From NCBI GenBank assembly GCA_020024615.1, contig JAHHTP010000013.1, forward strand, positions 1 through 45,428: a stretch of DNA of 45,428 bases, given 5' to 3'. Shown here piece by piece: positions 1 to 7,335 of the stretch. Position numbers and translations under genes: made by a program. How positions within the stretch are numbered: position 1 is the first letter of the stretch; the number at the start of each line of letters is the position of its first letter. This DNA comes from Oscillospiraceae bacterium (GTDB lineage Bacteria > Bacillota > Clostridia > Oscillospirales > Ruminococcaceae). The notes under the pieces were generated by a model. It was not told the origin of the DNA, made no database searches, and saw only the letters and a program-made list of their open reading frames with translations.

Positions 1-53
1 CACTCAAAGAATTGAAAGAAGCAGATAAATACCCGCATTCTTTATGGGATTGA
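1..53 (+). CDS. 3' end of an unidentified truncated gene
   Basis: An open frame entering from the left edge encodes LKELKEADKYPHSLWD and stops with TGA at 51-53. A strong intrinsic terminator follows 17 bases later, which supports this being a genuine gene end. Sixteen residues are too few to identify the family. Its position before nahK would suit a sugar-metabolism gene, such as the galacto-N-biose/lacto-N-biose phosphorylase that accompanies nahK in bifidobacteria, but nothing in the visible residues proves it. Confidence 0.5.
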   Translation, partial: LKELKEADKYPHSLWD

Positions 54-70
54 TTAAAAAAACATCTTTA

Positions 71-98
71 CTCCGGCTTATATCAAGCCGGAGTTTTT
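71..98 (+). terminator. Intrinsic terminator of the truncated upstream gene
   Basis: A perfect 9-bp stem (CTCCGGCTT / AAGCCGGAG) with a 5-base loop is followed directly by TTTTTT. It separates the truncated gene from the nahK promoter. Confidence 0.9.
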
Positions 99-132
99 TG
101 TTAGAGTAAAAAAAGAAACTGATGTTTGGCTA

Positions 133-161
133 TTGTAAAATCGTAGTAACTGTGCTATAAT
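133..161 (+). promoter_or_regulatory. Sigma-A type promoter of nahK
   Basis: A -35 TTGTAA at 133-138 and a consensus -10 TATAAT at 156-161 are separated by 17 bp. The -10 overlaps a potential ATG at 160, so translation cannot begin there on this transcript. That decides the nahK start in favour of 223 (or 214). Confidence 0.8.
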
Positions 162-222
162 GAGTAAAAACATCATTACGATAGTACTTACATCACAACA
201 TTTGAAAGGAAGTATGCTTATC

Positions 223-1362
223 ATGTCCAGCGTACATCAGGGCATTGACAATAAACTGATTCGCGAAGTTACCAATGCATTTGATACAAAATATACTTTA
301 GTCGGTGCGCTTCCATACGGAAACGGCCACATCAATGATACCTTTGTAGCACATTATCAGCCAGAAGAAGGTCACTGTAAGCGTTATATTTTCCAGCGCA
401 TCAATACTTCGGTTTTTAAAAACCCATATCAGCTGATGGAAAACATTCAAAATGTCACCAGTTATCTGCGTAACTGCATTATCAAAGAAGGTGGCGATCC
501 AGAACGCGAAACGCTGCACATTATCCAAACCCACGACAAAAAAGCAGTATATCAGGATTCTGAGGGCAGTTTCTGGCGTGCATATGACTTTATCGAAGAA
601 ACTGTAACCTTACAACAGGCGAAAACACCGGAAGATTTCTACGCAAGTGCGGTTGCATTCGGTAATTTCCAGCGCAAATTAGCAGGCTTTGATGCATCCA
701 AACTGCATGAAAGTATCAAAAATTTCCATAACACCAAAGTTCGTTTTGAAACGTTCGAAAAAGCGATTGAAGCGGACATTATGGACAGAGCACAGTATGT
801 TGCTCCCGAAATTAAATTTGCAATGAAACGAAAAGAGCAAGCTTCTATTCTTGTTGGCATGCTTGAGCGTGGTGAACTGCCGCTTCGTGTTACCCATAAC
901 GATACCAAATTAAACAATGTTCTGTTGGATGAAAATACTGGAAAAGGTATCTGCGTCATCGACCTTGACACCGTTATGCCGGGATTGGCAGGTTATGATT
1001 ACGGCGATTCCATTCGCTTCGGTGCATCCACTGGCGCAGAGGATGAAACGGATTTAAGTAAAATCAATATGTCGTTAGAACTGTTTGATATTTACACCAA
1101 AGGCTTTATGGAAACCGCCGGTTCTGCATTGACTGCCAAAGAAATTGAAATGCTGCCGATGTGTGCTAAAATGATGACCTTTGAGTGTGGTATTCGCTTC
1201 CTAACCGACTATTTGCAGGGCGATACTTATTTTAAAACCCATCGTCCAGGACAAAACCTGGATCGCTGCCGTACCCAGTTCAAACTGGTTTACGATATGG
1301 AGCAGAAATGGGATGCAATGCAGAAAATTGTCAAAAAATATCAGGATATGTACACAAAATAA
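223..1362 (+). CDS. nahK: N-acetylhexosamine 1-kinase (NahK/LnpB family)
   Basis: This cytosolic kinase is predicted to phosphorylate C1 of GlcNAc/GalNAc released from galacto-N-biose or lacto-N-biose, feeding host glycans into UDP-sugar metabolism. It has the aminoglycoside-phosphotransferase fold. PYGNGHINDTF lies near the N-terminus, the catalytic loop is THNDTKLNN (H225, D227) and the metal-binding segment is IDLDTVMPG (D247, D249). The stretch GDSIRFGAST and the overall layout resemble bifidobacterial NahK as I remember it, and about 379 residues suits the family (near 360). The start at 223 is chosen because AGGAAG at 207-212 is ten bases upstream; ATG 214 sits too close to it. The gene is monocistronic, between its own promoter and a terminator. 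The exact sugar preference cannot be read from sequence. Confidence 0.85.
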   Translation: MSSVHQGIDNKLIREVTNAFDTKYTLVGALPYGNGHINDTFVAHYQPEEGHCKRYIFQRINTSVFKNPYQLMENIQNVTSYLRNCIIKEGGDPERETLHIIQTHDKKAVYQDSEGSFWRAYDFIEETVTLQQAKTPEDFYASAVAFGNFQRKLAGFDASKLHESIKNFHNTKVRFETFEKAIEADIMDRAQYVAPEIKFAMKRKEQASILVGMLERGELPLRVTHNDTKLNNVLLDENTGKGICVIDLDTVMPGLAGYDYGDSIRFGASTGAEDETDLSKINMSLELFDIYTKGFMETAGSALTAKEIEMLPMCAKMMTFECGIRFLTDYLQGDTYFKTHRPGQNLDRCRTQFKLVYDMEQKWDAMQKIVKKYQDMYTK

Positions 1363-1385
1363 AAGCTGATTCAGCTATTGATAAA

Positions 1386-1428
1386 CCGCAGCTACCCGCT
1401 TAAGGGCAGACTGCGGCTTTTGTTTTTT
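1386..1428 (+). terminator. Intrinsic terminator after nahK
   Basis: A stem CCGCAG / CTGCGG (1386-1391 and 1411-1416), with an inner CCC/GGG pairing, is followed by CTTTTGTTTTTT. It lies between the convergent ends of nahK and sipL. Confidence 0.8.
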
Positions 1429-1429
1429 C

Positions 1430-3001
1430 TTATGGCATCGGAATCACCAGCATCCGATCTTCGGTCAGTTTTTCCCCGCTCAAATCATTTTCTGTAACGG
1501 CAGCAGCATAATCTGTTCGAAAAGCCTTCGCAATTTCCCAGATATCCTCCCCAGCTTTTGCATAGTACAGACGCAATGCCGCAGATGATTTCGGGTATGG
1601 ACTGTTTTCATCCGCTGTCACTCCCGACACCATCTCTACCGGATTGCTGCGACAAAATGCACCGCAAATTTCAAATTCTGTACGAACCTCCAGCTCTCCG
1701 CTTTCCGTAATATTATATGACTGCGATACAATGGTTACTCGCGGTACAATATAAGCCTCGCCAGACACTGCATTTGTTTGTGCTGAAGGTACTTGCAATG
1801 ATAGTTCACATGGAATGGTCTTTTCCACACAAAACAGCATCCCCTGAGCATCCTCAGCCAATAGGCAAAGATGCAGGCTGACAGCTAAAATCGGCTCACC
1901 TGCCTCATTTTTCTGTAAAGAACACCCTTTGACATCACCGGTCAAATCTACAACATGCGCCATCTGTCCTTCGGAAAGCATAATGGTATTTTTACAGATT
2001 CCGCGTTGTCTGATAAATTCCTCAAGCGATAATAGCGGATAAATCTGTGTTTGCTTCTGTACTGGATATTGGGTGGAATACAAATCACTGACATAAGTAA
2101 TATCCTGATTCTGTGCAGCCGTCAAAATAATCCGCAGCTGATACTGTCCAGAAACTGACTCATTCTGCTGCGCATCTTCCAGACTCAATTCACAGCTAAT
2201 CAACTCCATGCAGGCATCTAGCCCCACATCCGAAATTCCGTCACAATCCACAACTGCATCCACTGGAACAGTAAAATCCAATGTCTGAATTTCCTCTCCT
2301 GATTCATCTGGTGCAGCTTGATATAGTACATGTACCTTCAATTCTCCTTTGCATGTTGCCTTATCCCCCATGCTTTTTACTTCATTTATCATTGGAATAC
2401 AGCGATACAGTAAAATTTGCTGCATTGGTGCGGTGCCGTACGGCAAAGATGTTTCTTCTGTAACCGTAACTTCCTTCGTCATCACCTTTTTTCCAGAAAG
2501 ACATCGGCATTGTGCTGTATTTTGCTGCAAGCTATTCTGTTCCTGCCCTGACTGTGTGATATAATTGGCTGGCTGTGCTGACTCTACATTTAATTTTAGC
2601 ATTACAGAACCTTTTAAATCAATTCTGCGAGGATTTACCACACGACAACGCACGGAATCTGGACGCACCGACATCATAACGGTGCAGCTATCATCTACCC
2701 CAGAAACATCCATCTGTTTCTGCATGGTCTGCTTCTGCGTGATCACTGCCACCTTCTGTTGAGATTCGTCTTTCGGTTCAACAAGATATAAAACACGCAT
2801 TTCCACGCTCAGATCTGCCAAAATCCTGCCATCGGATACGGTATAGGATAAAATTGCAGGCGTAATATCACAGGTTAAAATCTTAAAAATATCCGGCAGG
2901 TAATCTGCAAGCAGGTAATCTAAGGAAAAAGCTTGTTCAAAAATCTGGTCGCAAATATTCTTGTGCATCTGAAATGAACTGATGTTTGGATGAATGTCCA
3001 T
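1430..3001 (-). CDS. sipL: SipL-like SPOCS (DUF3794) and LysM spore morphogenesis protein
   Basis: The 523-residue product has repeated beta-rich DUF3794/SPOCS regions over most of its length and a C-terminal LysM module (about residues 475-523, containing AKAGEDIWEIAKAF and ending LTEDRMLVIPMP). This architecture and length match Clostridioides difficile SipL, a mother-cell protein that binds the spore-coat ATPase SpoIVA through its LysM domain and is needed for coat assembly. There is no signal peptide or membrane segment, as expected for a cytosolic coat factor. The start at 3001 is preferred over an in-frame ATG at 3025 because AAAGGGGTG lies eight bases upstream. A sigma-E-like promoter precedes it. 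Other SPOCS-LysM proteins exist, so the exact orthology is inferred. Confidence 0.75.
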   Translation of the reverse strand: MDIHPNISSFQMHKNICDQIFEQAFSLDYLLADYLPDIFKILTCDITPAILSYTVSDGRILADLSVEMRVLYLVEPKDESQQKVAVITQKQTMQKQMDVSGVDDSCTVMMSVRPDSVRCRVVNPRRIDLKGSVMLKLNVESAQPANYITQSGQEQNSLQQNTAQCRCLSGKKVMTKEVTVTEETSLPYGTAPMQQILLYRCIPMINEVKSMGDKATCKGELKVHVLYQAAPDESGEEIQTLDFTVPVDAVVDCDGISDVGLDACMELISCELSLEDAQQNESVSGQYQLRIILTAAQNQDITYVSDLYSTQYPVQKQTQIYPLLSLEEFIRQRGICKNTIMLSEGQMAHVVDLTGDVKGCSLQKNEAGEPILAVSLHLCLLAEDAQGMLFCVEKTIPCELSLQVPSAQTNAVSGEAYIVPRVTIVSQSYNITESGELEVRTEFEICGAFCRSNPVEMVSGVTADENSPYPKSSAALRLYYAKAGEDIWEIAKAFRTDYAAAVTENDLSGEKLTEDRMLVIPMP

Positions 3002-3025
3002 TGTTTTACACCCCTTTCTGAACAT

Positions 3026-3055
3026 ATCCTATGTGCGACAAATACGGGATATGCC
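3026..3055 (-). promoter_or_regulatory. Putative sigma-E sporulation promoter of sipL
   Basis: On the minus strand GGCATATC (3055-3048) and CATAGGAT (3033-3026) are 14 bp apart. They resemble the sigma-E -35 (KMATATT) and -10 (CATACAMT) elements at the usual spacing. No good sigma-A promoter was seen in the same gap. Confidence 0.5.
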
Positions 3056-3127
3056 TGTTTTTTCAGGACATAAAAATCTTTTTAGCTGCATATTTCATTA
3101 ACAGAATAAAATCAGGAGGAATAAATC

Positions 3128-4288
3128 ATGCCATACAAACCGAAAATATTGCTTTCTCTGCTTTTAAGTCTGTGTTGTATCCTTTTCAGTTCATTATCTG
3201 CCTTTGCTGAGATTACACCGCAGAACGATGCTGTTTCAGTCAGTGCCAAATCCGCAATTTTAATTGATCAGAATACTGGAACAGTACTGTTTGAAAAAAA
3301 TCCTGATGAACCGATGCCGCCTGCTTCCATCACCAAAATCATGACGATGCTGCTGGTCATGGAGGCACTGGATACAGGAAAGATACGCCTATCCGATTCA
3401 GTTGTCGGCAGTGAAAACGCAGCTTCTATGGGTGGTACGCAAATCTGGCTGGAAGTTGGGGAATCTTTTACCGTGGACGAAATGCTCAAAGCCTGTGCTA
3501 TTGCCTCTGCAAATGATGCTTCGATGGCACTTGCTGAATTTATCGGCGGAAGCGAGTCTGCATTCGTCACTATGATGAACCAGAAAGCCGCCGATCTTGG
3601 CATGAAAAATACCACTTTCCAAAATCCAACCGGTCTGGATGCTGACGGACACCTTTCCACTGCACGAGATATTTCCATTATGTCCAGAGAACTTTTAAAT
3701 CATCCACAAATCACCGATTACACCACAGTGTGGATGGATTCCCTGCGAAATGGTGAAATGGGATTGGTCAACACCAATAAATTGGTTCGATTTTATGACG
3801 GATGTACCGGGCTGAAAACCGGCACCACTGACAAAGCAGGCTCCTGCCTTTCTGCATCTGCTACACGCAACAATCTTTCTTTAATTGCTGTCGTGATGGG
3901 ATGCAAAACTTCAAAAGAACGGTTTGCAGATGCCAGAGCACTGCTGGATTACGGATTTGCATCCTTTGAACAATATACGCCCTCCCTGCCAGAAGATGTT
4001 CCGCAAACACTGCCAGTAATCGGCGGAATGCAGACCCAAATCAAAATCGCCCCCAAACTTCTGGAAGGAATTCTGCTTCATAAAGGAGAATCTTCCAAAA
4101 TCACCTCCGAAATTGACTGTCCAGAATCGGTCACCGCACCGATTACAGCCGGAGATTCACTCGGTAAAATCATCTGCCGCAATGAAACCGAAACGGTATG
4201 CATCATCCCACTTGTCGCCTGTGAAAATGTAGATGCGCTTACCTTCTCCAACGCATTTAAACAACTGTTTTGCGCCATCTGGAAATAA
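3128..4288 (+). CDS. dacF: D-alanyl-D-alanine carboxypeptidase (peptidase S11, DacF type)
   Basis: A secreted penicillin-binding protein that trims the terminal D-Ala from peptidoglycan stem peptides. A signal peptide with hydrophobic core (about residues 7-24) ends in SAFA, with cleavage predicted after A27. The three active-site motifs are present and correctly spaced: S67-I-T-K70, S127-A-N129 and K230-T-G232. The C-terminal PBP5-type domain is reduced and hydrophobic at the very end, which may tether it to the membrane. The start is set by AGGAGGA (3115-3121), seven bases before ATG. The divergent neighbour is sipL, so a role in spore cortex remodelling, as for dacF, is plausible; a general DacA-like role cannot be excluded. 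A bidirectional terminator follows. Confidence 0.85.
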   Translation: MPYKPKILLSLLLSLCCILFSSLSAFAEITPQNDAVSVSAKSAILIDQNTGTVLFEKNPDEPMPPASITKIMTMLLVMEALDTGKIRLSDSVVGSENAASMGGTQIWLEVGESFTVDEMLKACAIASANDASMALAEFIGGSESAFVTMMNQKAADLGMKNTTFQNPTGLDADGHLSTARDISIMSRELLNHPQITDYTTVWMDSLRNGEMGLVNTNKLVRFYDGCTGLKTGTTDKAGSCLSASATRNNLSLIAVVMGCKTSKERFADARALLDYGFASFEQYTPSLPEDVPQTLPVIGGMQTQIKIAPKLLEGILLHKGESSKITSEIDCPESVTAPITAGDSLGKIICRNETETVCIIPLVACENVDALTFSNAFKQLFCAIWK

Positions 4289-4300
4289 TAAAAAAATATG

Positions 4301-4336
4301 CCGCAGAGGACAATCAAATCCCCTGCGACTTTTTAA
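4301..4336. terminator. Bidirectional terminator between dacF and the CaCA gene
   Basis: A hairpin CGCAG-A-GG / CC-C-CTGCG is followed by ACTTTTT on the plus strand. On the minus strand the same hairpin is followed by CATATTTTTTT, so it can serve both convergent genes. Confidence 0.75.
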
Positions 4337-4346
4337 TAGCCTTAGA

Positions 4347-5327
4347 TTATACGGATAATACCAAAAATGCAATATAGGAACCAATCATTGTAGCACCACA
4401 CAGCATGTAAATAACATTGCGTTTCACCTCGTATTTCTTAGCAAGCAGCGCAACGATACCGACAAACGAAGAAAGCGCACCAAAGATAATCATCAGACCT
4501 GCCTGTTTGATATCCACCGCAGCATAATGCATGGCATCCAACAGAGAAGTACGACGACAGCACAGATCAGCTAAGAACAATATTGCAAAGTTGAATACAT
4601 TGCTTCCACAGACATTTCCGACCATAGCATTGAAGTTTTTCTTTTTCACCAGTGCAATGCTGGAAGAAAGCTCCGGCAGAGAGGTTGCAACCCCCAAAAA
4701 CACTGCACCGATCAGAGAAGAACCAAGATTTAAGCGAGCCGAAATCTCGTCGGTAACATAAGTGATAGCAATGGAAACAACAACCAGCAGTACCGATAAC
4801 AGCACAAAACGAATGATAATCTGTTTAACCGTCAGCGGGTTATGATCCGCTTCATCATTGCTGGAGTCATCGCTGGACATAAATTTTAAGGATACCAGAT
4901 ATACGACAAACGCTCCAATGGTATAAATACTGGTGTTAAATACACTGACTTCAAGTCCGAATACAACTGCAACGGCTAGAAGTGCATATACAACCAAAGT
5001 ACAGATTAAAGTGATGGTATGGGATTTTCCTACTGTGGACTTGCTGAATGCTTTTGCAGCAAACAATATGGAACCACCAAAAATAGTCAAGTTAAACACA
5101 TCTGAACCCAGGATATTTCCAAGAACCAGGCCTTCATTCTGCACTGCAACCACAGCAGTCAGAGAAGTAAACAGTTCCGGGAGAGATGTTACCGCAGCCA
5201 AAATTACGCCACCAATAAAAGCACCTGACAGTTTCGTTTTTTTATCCAGCAGATCCACATAATCAGCGCATTTGATTGAAATCAACACAACCGCTGCCGC
5301 CAGAACCAAATAGAGCAGATAAATCAT
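4347..5327 (-). CDS. CaCA-family cation antiporter (YrbG-like), probable Mn2+ or Ca2+ exporter
   Basis: An integral membrane antiporter of 326 residues and about ten hydrophobic segments. The two inverted alpha-repeats that define the Ca2+/cation antiporter superfamily are clear: AAVTSLPELFTSL with GNILGSDVFN in the first half, and GVATSLPELSSSI with GNVCGSNVFN in the second. They carry the ion-binding Glu and Asn residues. A cytosolic loop rich in Ser/Asp (SSDDSSNDEADHN) separates the halves. The start at 5327 follows GGAGG by seven bases; the open frame extends upstream, but only through riboswitch sequence. Family members exchange Na+ or H+ for Ca2+. The Mn2+-sensing leader suggests that manganese export is the physiological job here, which is an inference. 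Confidence 0.85.
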   Translation of the reverse strand: MIYLLYLVLAAAVVLISIKCADYVDLLDKKTKLSGAFIGGVILAAVTSLPELFTSLTAVVAVQNEGLVLGNILGSDVFNLTIFGGSILFAAKAFSKSTVGKSHTITLICTLVVYALLAVAVVFGLEVSVFNTSIYTIGAFVVYLVSLKFMSSDDSSNDEADHNPLTVKQIIIRFVLLSVLLVVVSIAITYVTDEISARLNLGSSLIGAVFLGVATSLPELSSSIALVKKKNFNAMVGNVCGSNVFNFAILFLADLCCRRTSLLDAMHYAAVDIKQAGLMIIFGALSSFVGIVALLAKKYEVKRNVIYMLCGATMIGSYIAFLVLSV

Positions 5328-5360
5328 TCTTTTTCCTCCAAAGGTAAATTTTAGGGGTGA

Positions 5361-5401
5361 AAAAAAGACCTTTATTACAGTAAAACCGTAATAAAAGTCT
5401 T
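5361..5401 (-). terminator. Terminator of the riboswitch expression platform
   Basis: On the minus strand AAGACTTTTATTACGG pairs over 16 bp (with three G-U pairs) with CTGTAATAAAGGTCTT, followed by a U tract. The 5' arm overlaps the 3' strand of the aptamer's closing helix, so aptamer and terminator are mutually exclusive. Confidence 0.9.
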
Positions 5402-5510
5402 GTGTACTTAAAAGATAAGCTGCATTTCGAGGGAACTTACCGCAAAAGTTTACCCGAGATTGACCGAAACACACCACGACTGAGAACAGCCGCACACTAC
5501 TCCCCTTTAT
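5392..5510 (-). promoter_or_regulatory. yybP-ykoY family (Mn2+) riboswitch aptamer
   Basis: The leader starts with AATAAAGGGGAGTAG and ends with CACAAGACTTTTATT, which pair to close helix P1. It contains the internal TTTCGGTCAATC and CTCGAAATGC elements. These match the family hallmarks I know from the Lactococcus and E. coli alx/yybP aptamers (AAAGGGGAGUAG, GUCAA, CAAGAC-CUUU). Metal binding should stabilise P1, block the terminator and turn on the antiporter. The family is known to sense Mn2+ and to control metal exporters. Confidence 0.85.
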
Positions 5511-5517
5511 TTGTTTC

Positions 5518-5547
5518 ATTATATCATATTTTTTTATTGTTTGTCAA
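5518..5547 (-). promoter_or_regulatory. Promoter of the riboswitch-CaCA transcript
   Basis: A consensus TTGACA (5547-5542) and TATAAT (5523-5518) are separated by 18 bp. Transcription would begin near 5511, exactly at the 5' end of the aptamer. Confidence 0.85.
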
Positions 5548-5557
5548 GCGTATTTCG

Positions 5558-5586
5558 TTGCATCCTGCAAATATGTATGATATAAT
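5558..5586 (+). promoter_or_regulatory. Divergent promoter facing the XRE gene
   Basis: TTGCAT (5558-5563) and TATAAT (5581-5586) are spaced by 17 bp, back to back with the riboswitch promoter. It would drive RNA across 5593-5713 and then antisense into the XRE gene. Confidence 0.5.
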
Positions 5587-5593
5587 AAAACAA

Positions 5594-5713
5594 ATGGTGA
5601 ATTTGTTGTTTTTTCGTAAAGGAAAGATGATATTTTCCTCTCAAATCATAAAGATCAATCCAGATCATGCATCCAAAAGCATAAATTTCGATGCGATTGG
5701 ACCTCTTTATTGA
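5594..5713 (+). CDS. Doubtful small ORF downstream of the divergent promoter
   Basis: A 39-codon frame beginning MVNLLFFRKGKM and ending FDAIGPLY lies just after the plus-strand promoter and ends inside the 3' end of the convergent XRE gene. The first ATG has no ribosome binding site. An internal ATG at 5627 has AGGAAAG abutting it, which is too close to be convincing. It resembles no family I know. A non-coding or antisense RNA is an equally good reading. Confidence 0.2.
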   Translation: MVNLLFFRKGKMIFSSQIIKINPDHASKSINFDAIGPLY

Positions 5714-6036
5714 TGTCTAGCAGACAGTCCAAGCAGGATATCAACAGCCGGCTGCAAATCTTCATTTGCTCGATAACTTTTAATCAGGCGTTTTTCCTTT
5801 CCGGAAAGTGGAAGAACTTCCTCTTTCTGCACCACTGACACAACATCCTGCAAATCATTCAGCGTAATGTGCAGACCATTACAGATTCGCAGACAATTGT
5901 CAATCGATGTCCCGCCAATGGACTGATTGATAACAGAAAGCAGCGTGCTGTACGGCATATTGATCTGTTGTGCAAATTCTTTGATGGTCAAGCCATTCTG
6001 ACGAATTAAATCTTTAATATATTGTTCGCGTGTCAT
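5707..6036 (-). CDS. XRE/Cro-type helix-turn-helix regulator
   Basis: A 109-residue protein with an N-terminal lambda-repressor-like DNA-binding domain. The helix-turn-helix is within residues 16-38 (LTIKEFAQQINMPYSTLLSV). The C-terminal half is short and charged, with no recognisable sensor domain. The start at 6036 follows GGGGTGGG on the mRNA; an ATG five codons earlier lies upstream of that site. The gene is monocistronic with its own AT-rich promoter, and direct repeats (GGTTATAATATGGAT, GGTTACAATGATATAATATGAT) lie in the control region, which would suit autoregulation. Targets are unknown; the divergent sbcD-like gene is a candidate. Confidence 0.75.
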   Translation of the reverse strand: MTREQYIKDLIRQNGLTIKEFAQQINMPYSTLLSVINQSIGGTSIDNCLRICNGLHITLNDLQDVVSVVQKEEVLPLSGKEKRLIKSYRANEDLQPAVDILLGLSARHQ

Positions 6037-6119
6037 AATTTCCCACCCCATACTTTATGTAGCCTATGGCTAATCTCATGTAAATGTAACTATCATATTA
6101 TATCATTGTAACCATCCAT

Positions 6120-6148
6120 ATTATAACCTGTTGTAATATAAAAAGCAA
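6120..6148 (-). promoter_or_regulatory. Promoter of the XRE regulator
   Basis: TTGCTT (6148-6143) and TATAAT (6125-6120) are separated by 17 bp on the minus strand, about 85 bp before the start codon. Confidence 0.6.
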
Positions 6149-6237
6149 TATGGTTTTTACACCTTTTGCATTTTGTATGTCAAAAATTTACTAAAAACAC
6201 ATAATTTTATTTATCTGATTTGAAAAGAGGTATCCCA

Positions 6238-7335
6238 TTGCTCAAAATCGTCCACTGTGCAGATCTGCATCTAACCGAACCGTCTGAAGGTCAAAAAGCC
6301 GTTGACTGCTTTGTCACATTTACCCGCATCATTGATTTTACCAATCAACAACACGCACATCTGCTATTGATTGCGGGAGATTTATATGACTCGATATTTG
6401 CATCCCAAAAGCTAATAGCCTCGGTACAGAATGAACTGGCTCGATGCCGTGCGCAAATTTATATCTGTGGCGGAAATCATGATTACTGCGGCATCAACTC
6501 CCCATTAAATGCTGCTGGTTACAGCGAAAATGTCCATATCCTTGCGCCGGGAAAAATTACCACTTACCCACTCCCGCAATTTCATTCAGTACTGTATGGA
6601 TGCAGCTTCGGTTCCCCTCATACACAACTTTCCCCACTATATGGATTTGAAGCTAAAGAGGACGGACTGTTTCATATTGGCTTGCTGCATGGGGATTCTA
6701 TGCGTCAAAACTCCGATTATGCTCCAATGACCATAGATCAGATTGATCATTCAAATCTGCACTATCTTGCCCTAGGACATGTGCATAGCGCGGATAATCT
6801 GCCATGCAGCTCAAAAACTATTGCATCTTACCCTGGTACACCGCAGTCCAGACGCTTCGGAGAAAGCGGTGGTGTCAATTTAGTTATGGTAGAAAACGGT
6901 GCAGTTACACTCACTCATCACGATCTAAGCGTGCGCCATTATCTGACTTTAACAGTTTCGATTTCAGACTGCAAAAATGATTCAGATGTGGCTTCTGCTG
7001 TATTTGAACAGGTCAATTGTATCGATACACCAGCAGAATGCTGCTGCCGAATTACACTAACTGGTAAAATAACTGGAAGCTATCACCCACAGCCAAAAGT
7101 GATAGAGCAGCTGCTTTCCAAAACCTTTTATCAAATTTCAGTCAAAAATAAAACCATCACGGTACCCGACCCAAATGATCCTGCTTTTGCATATTCTCTG
7201 CAAGGATTATTTTTACAGGAAATCAACCAACGCCTTGCAGACTGCAACGATATAAAACAACGAAAATTTATTCAGCTCGCAAAGCTTTATGGTTCACAGG
7301 CTTTTTATCAGGAGGTAAATATCGATGCGGATTAA
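6238..7335 (+). CDS. SbcD/YhaO-like metallophosphoesterase, DNA exonuclease subunit
   Basis: A calcineurin-like phosphoesterase of 365 residues. The metal-binding signatures appear in order: CADLHL near residue 8, AGDLYD near 50, GNHDYCG near 80, and GHVHSAD near 180. These match SbcD/Mre11-type nucleases, which resect or cleave DNA ends in complex with an SMC-like ATPase. The start is TTG at 6238, because AAGAGG (6225-6230) lies seven bases before it; the TTG at 6220 has no ribosome binding site. The stop overlaps the next gene by 11 bases, so the two are translationally coupled and probably form one complex. I leave the symbol empty because YhaO and SbcD cannot be told apart with certainty here. 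Confidence 0.8.
   Translation: MLKIVHCADLHLTEPSEGQKAVDCFVTFTRIIDFTNQQHAHLLLIAGDLYDSIFASQKLIASVQNELARCRAQIYICGGNHDYCGINSPLNAAGYSENVHILAPGKITTYPLPQFHSVLYGCSFGSPHTQLSPLYGFEAKEDGLFHIGLLHGDSMRQNSDYAPMTIDQIDHSNLHYLALGHVHSADNLPCSSKTIASYPGTPQSRRFGESGGVNLVMVENGAVTLTHHDLSVRHYLTLTVSISDCKNDSDVASAVFEQVNCIDTPAECCCRITLTGKITGSYHPQPKVIEQLLSKTFYQISVKNKTITVPDPNDPAFAYSLQGLFLQEINQRLADCNDIKQRKFIQLAKLYGSQAFYQEVNIDAD

Noticed and set aside
160..222. ATG at 160 as the nahK start, adding 21 residues
   Set aside because: It overlaps the -10 hexamer of a strong promoter and has no ribosome binding site; 223 has AGGAAG at a good distance.
5328..5519. N-terminal extension of the CaCA antiporter
   Set aside because: The extra 64 codons lie within the riboswitch and its terminator; ATG 5327 has GGAGG at the right distance.
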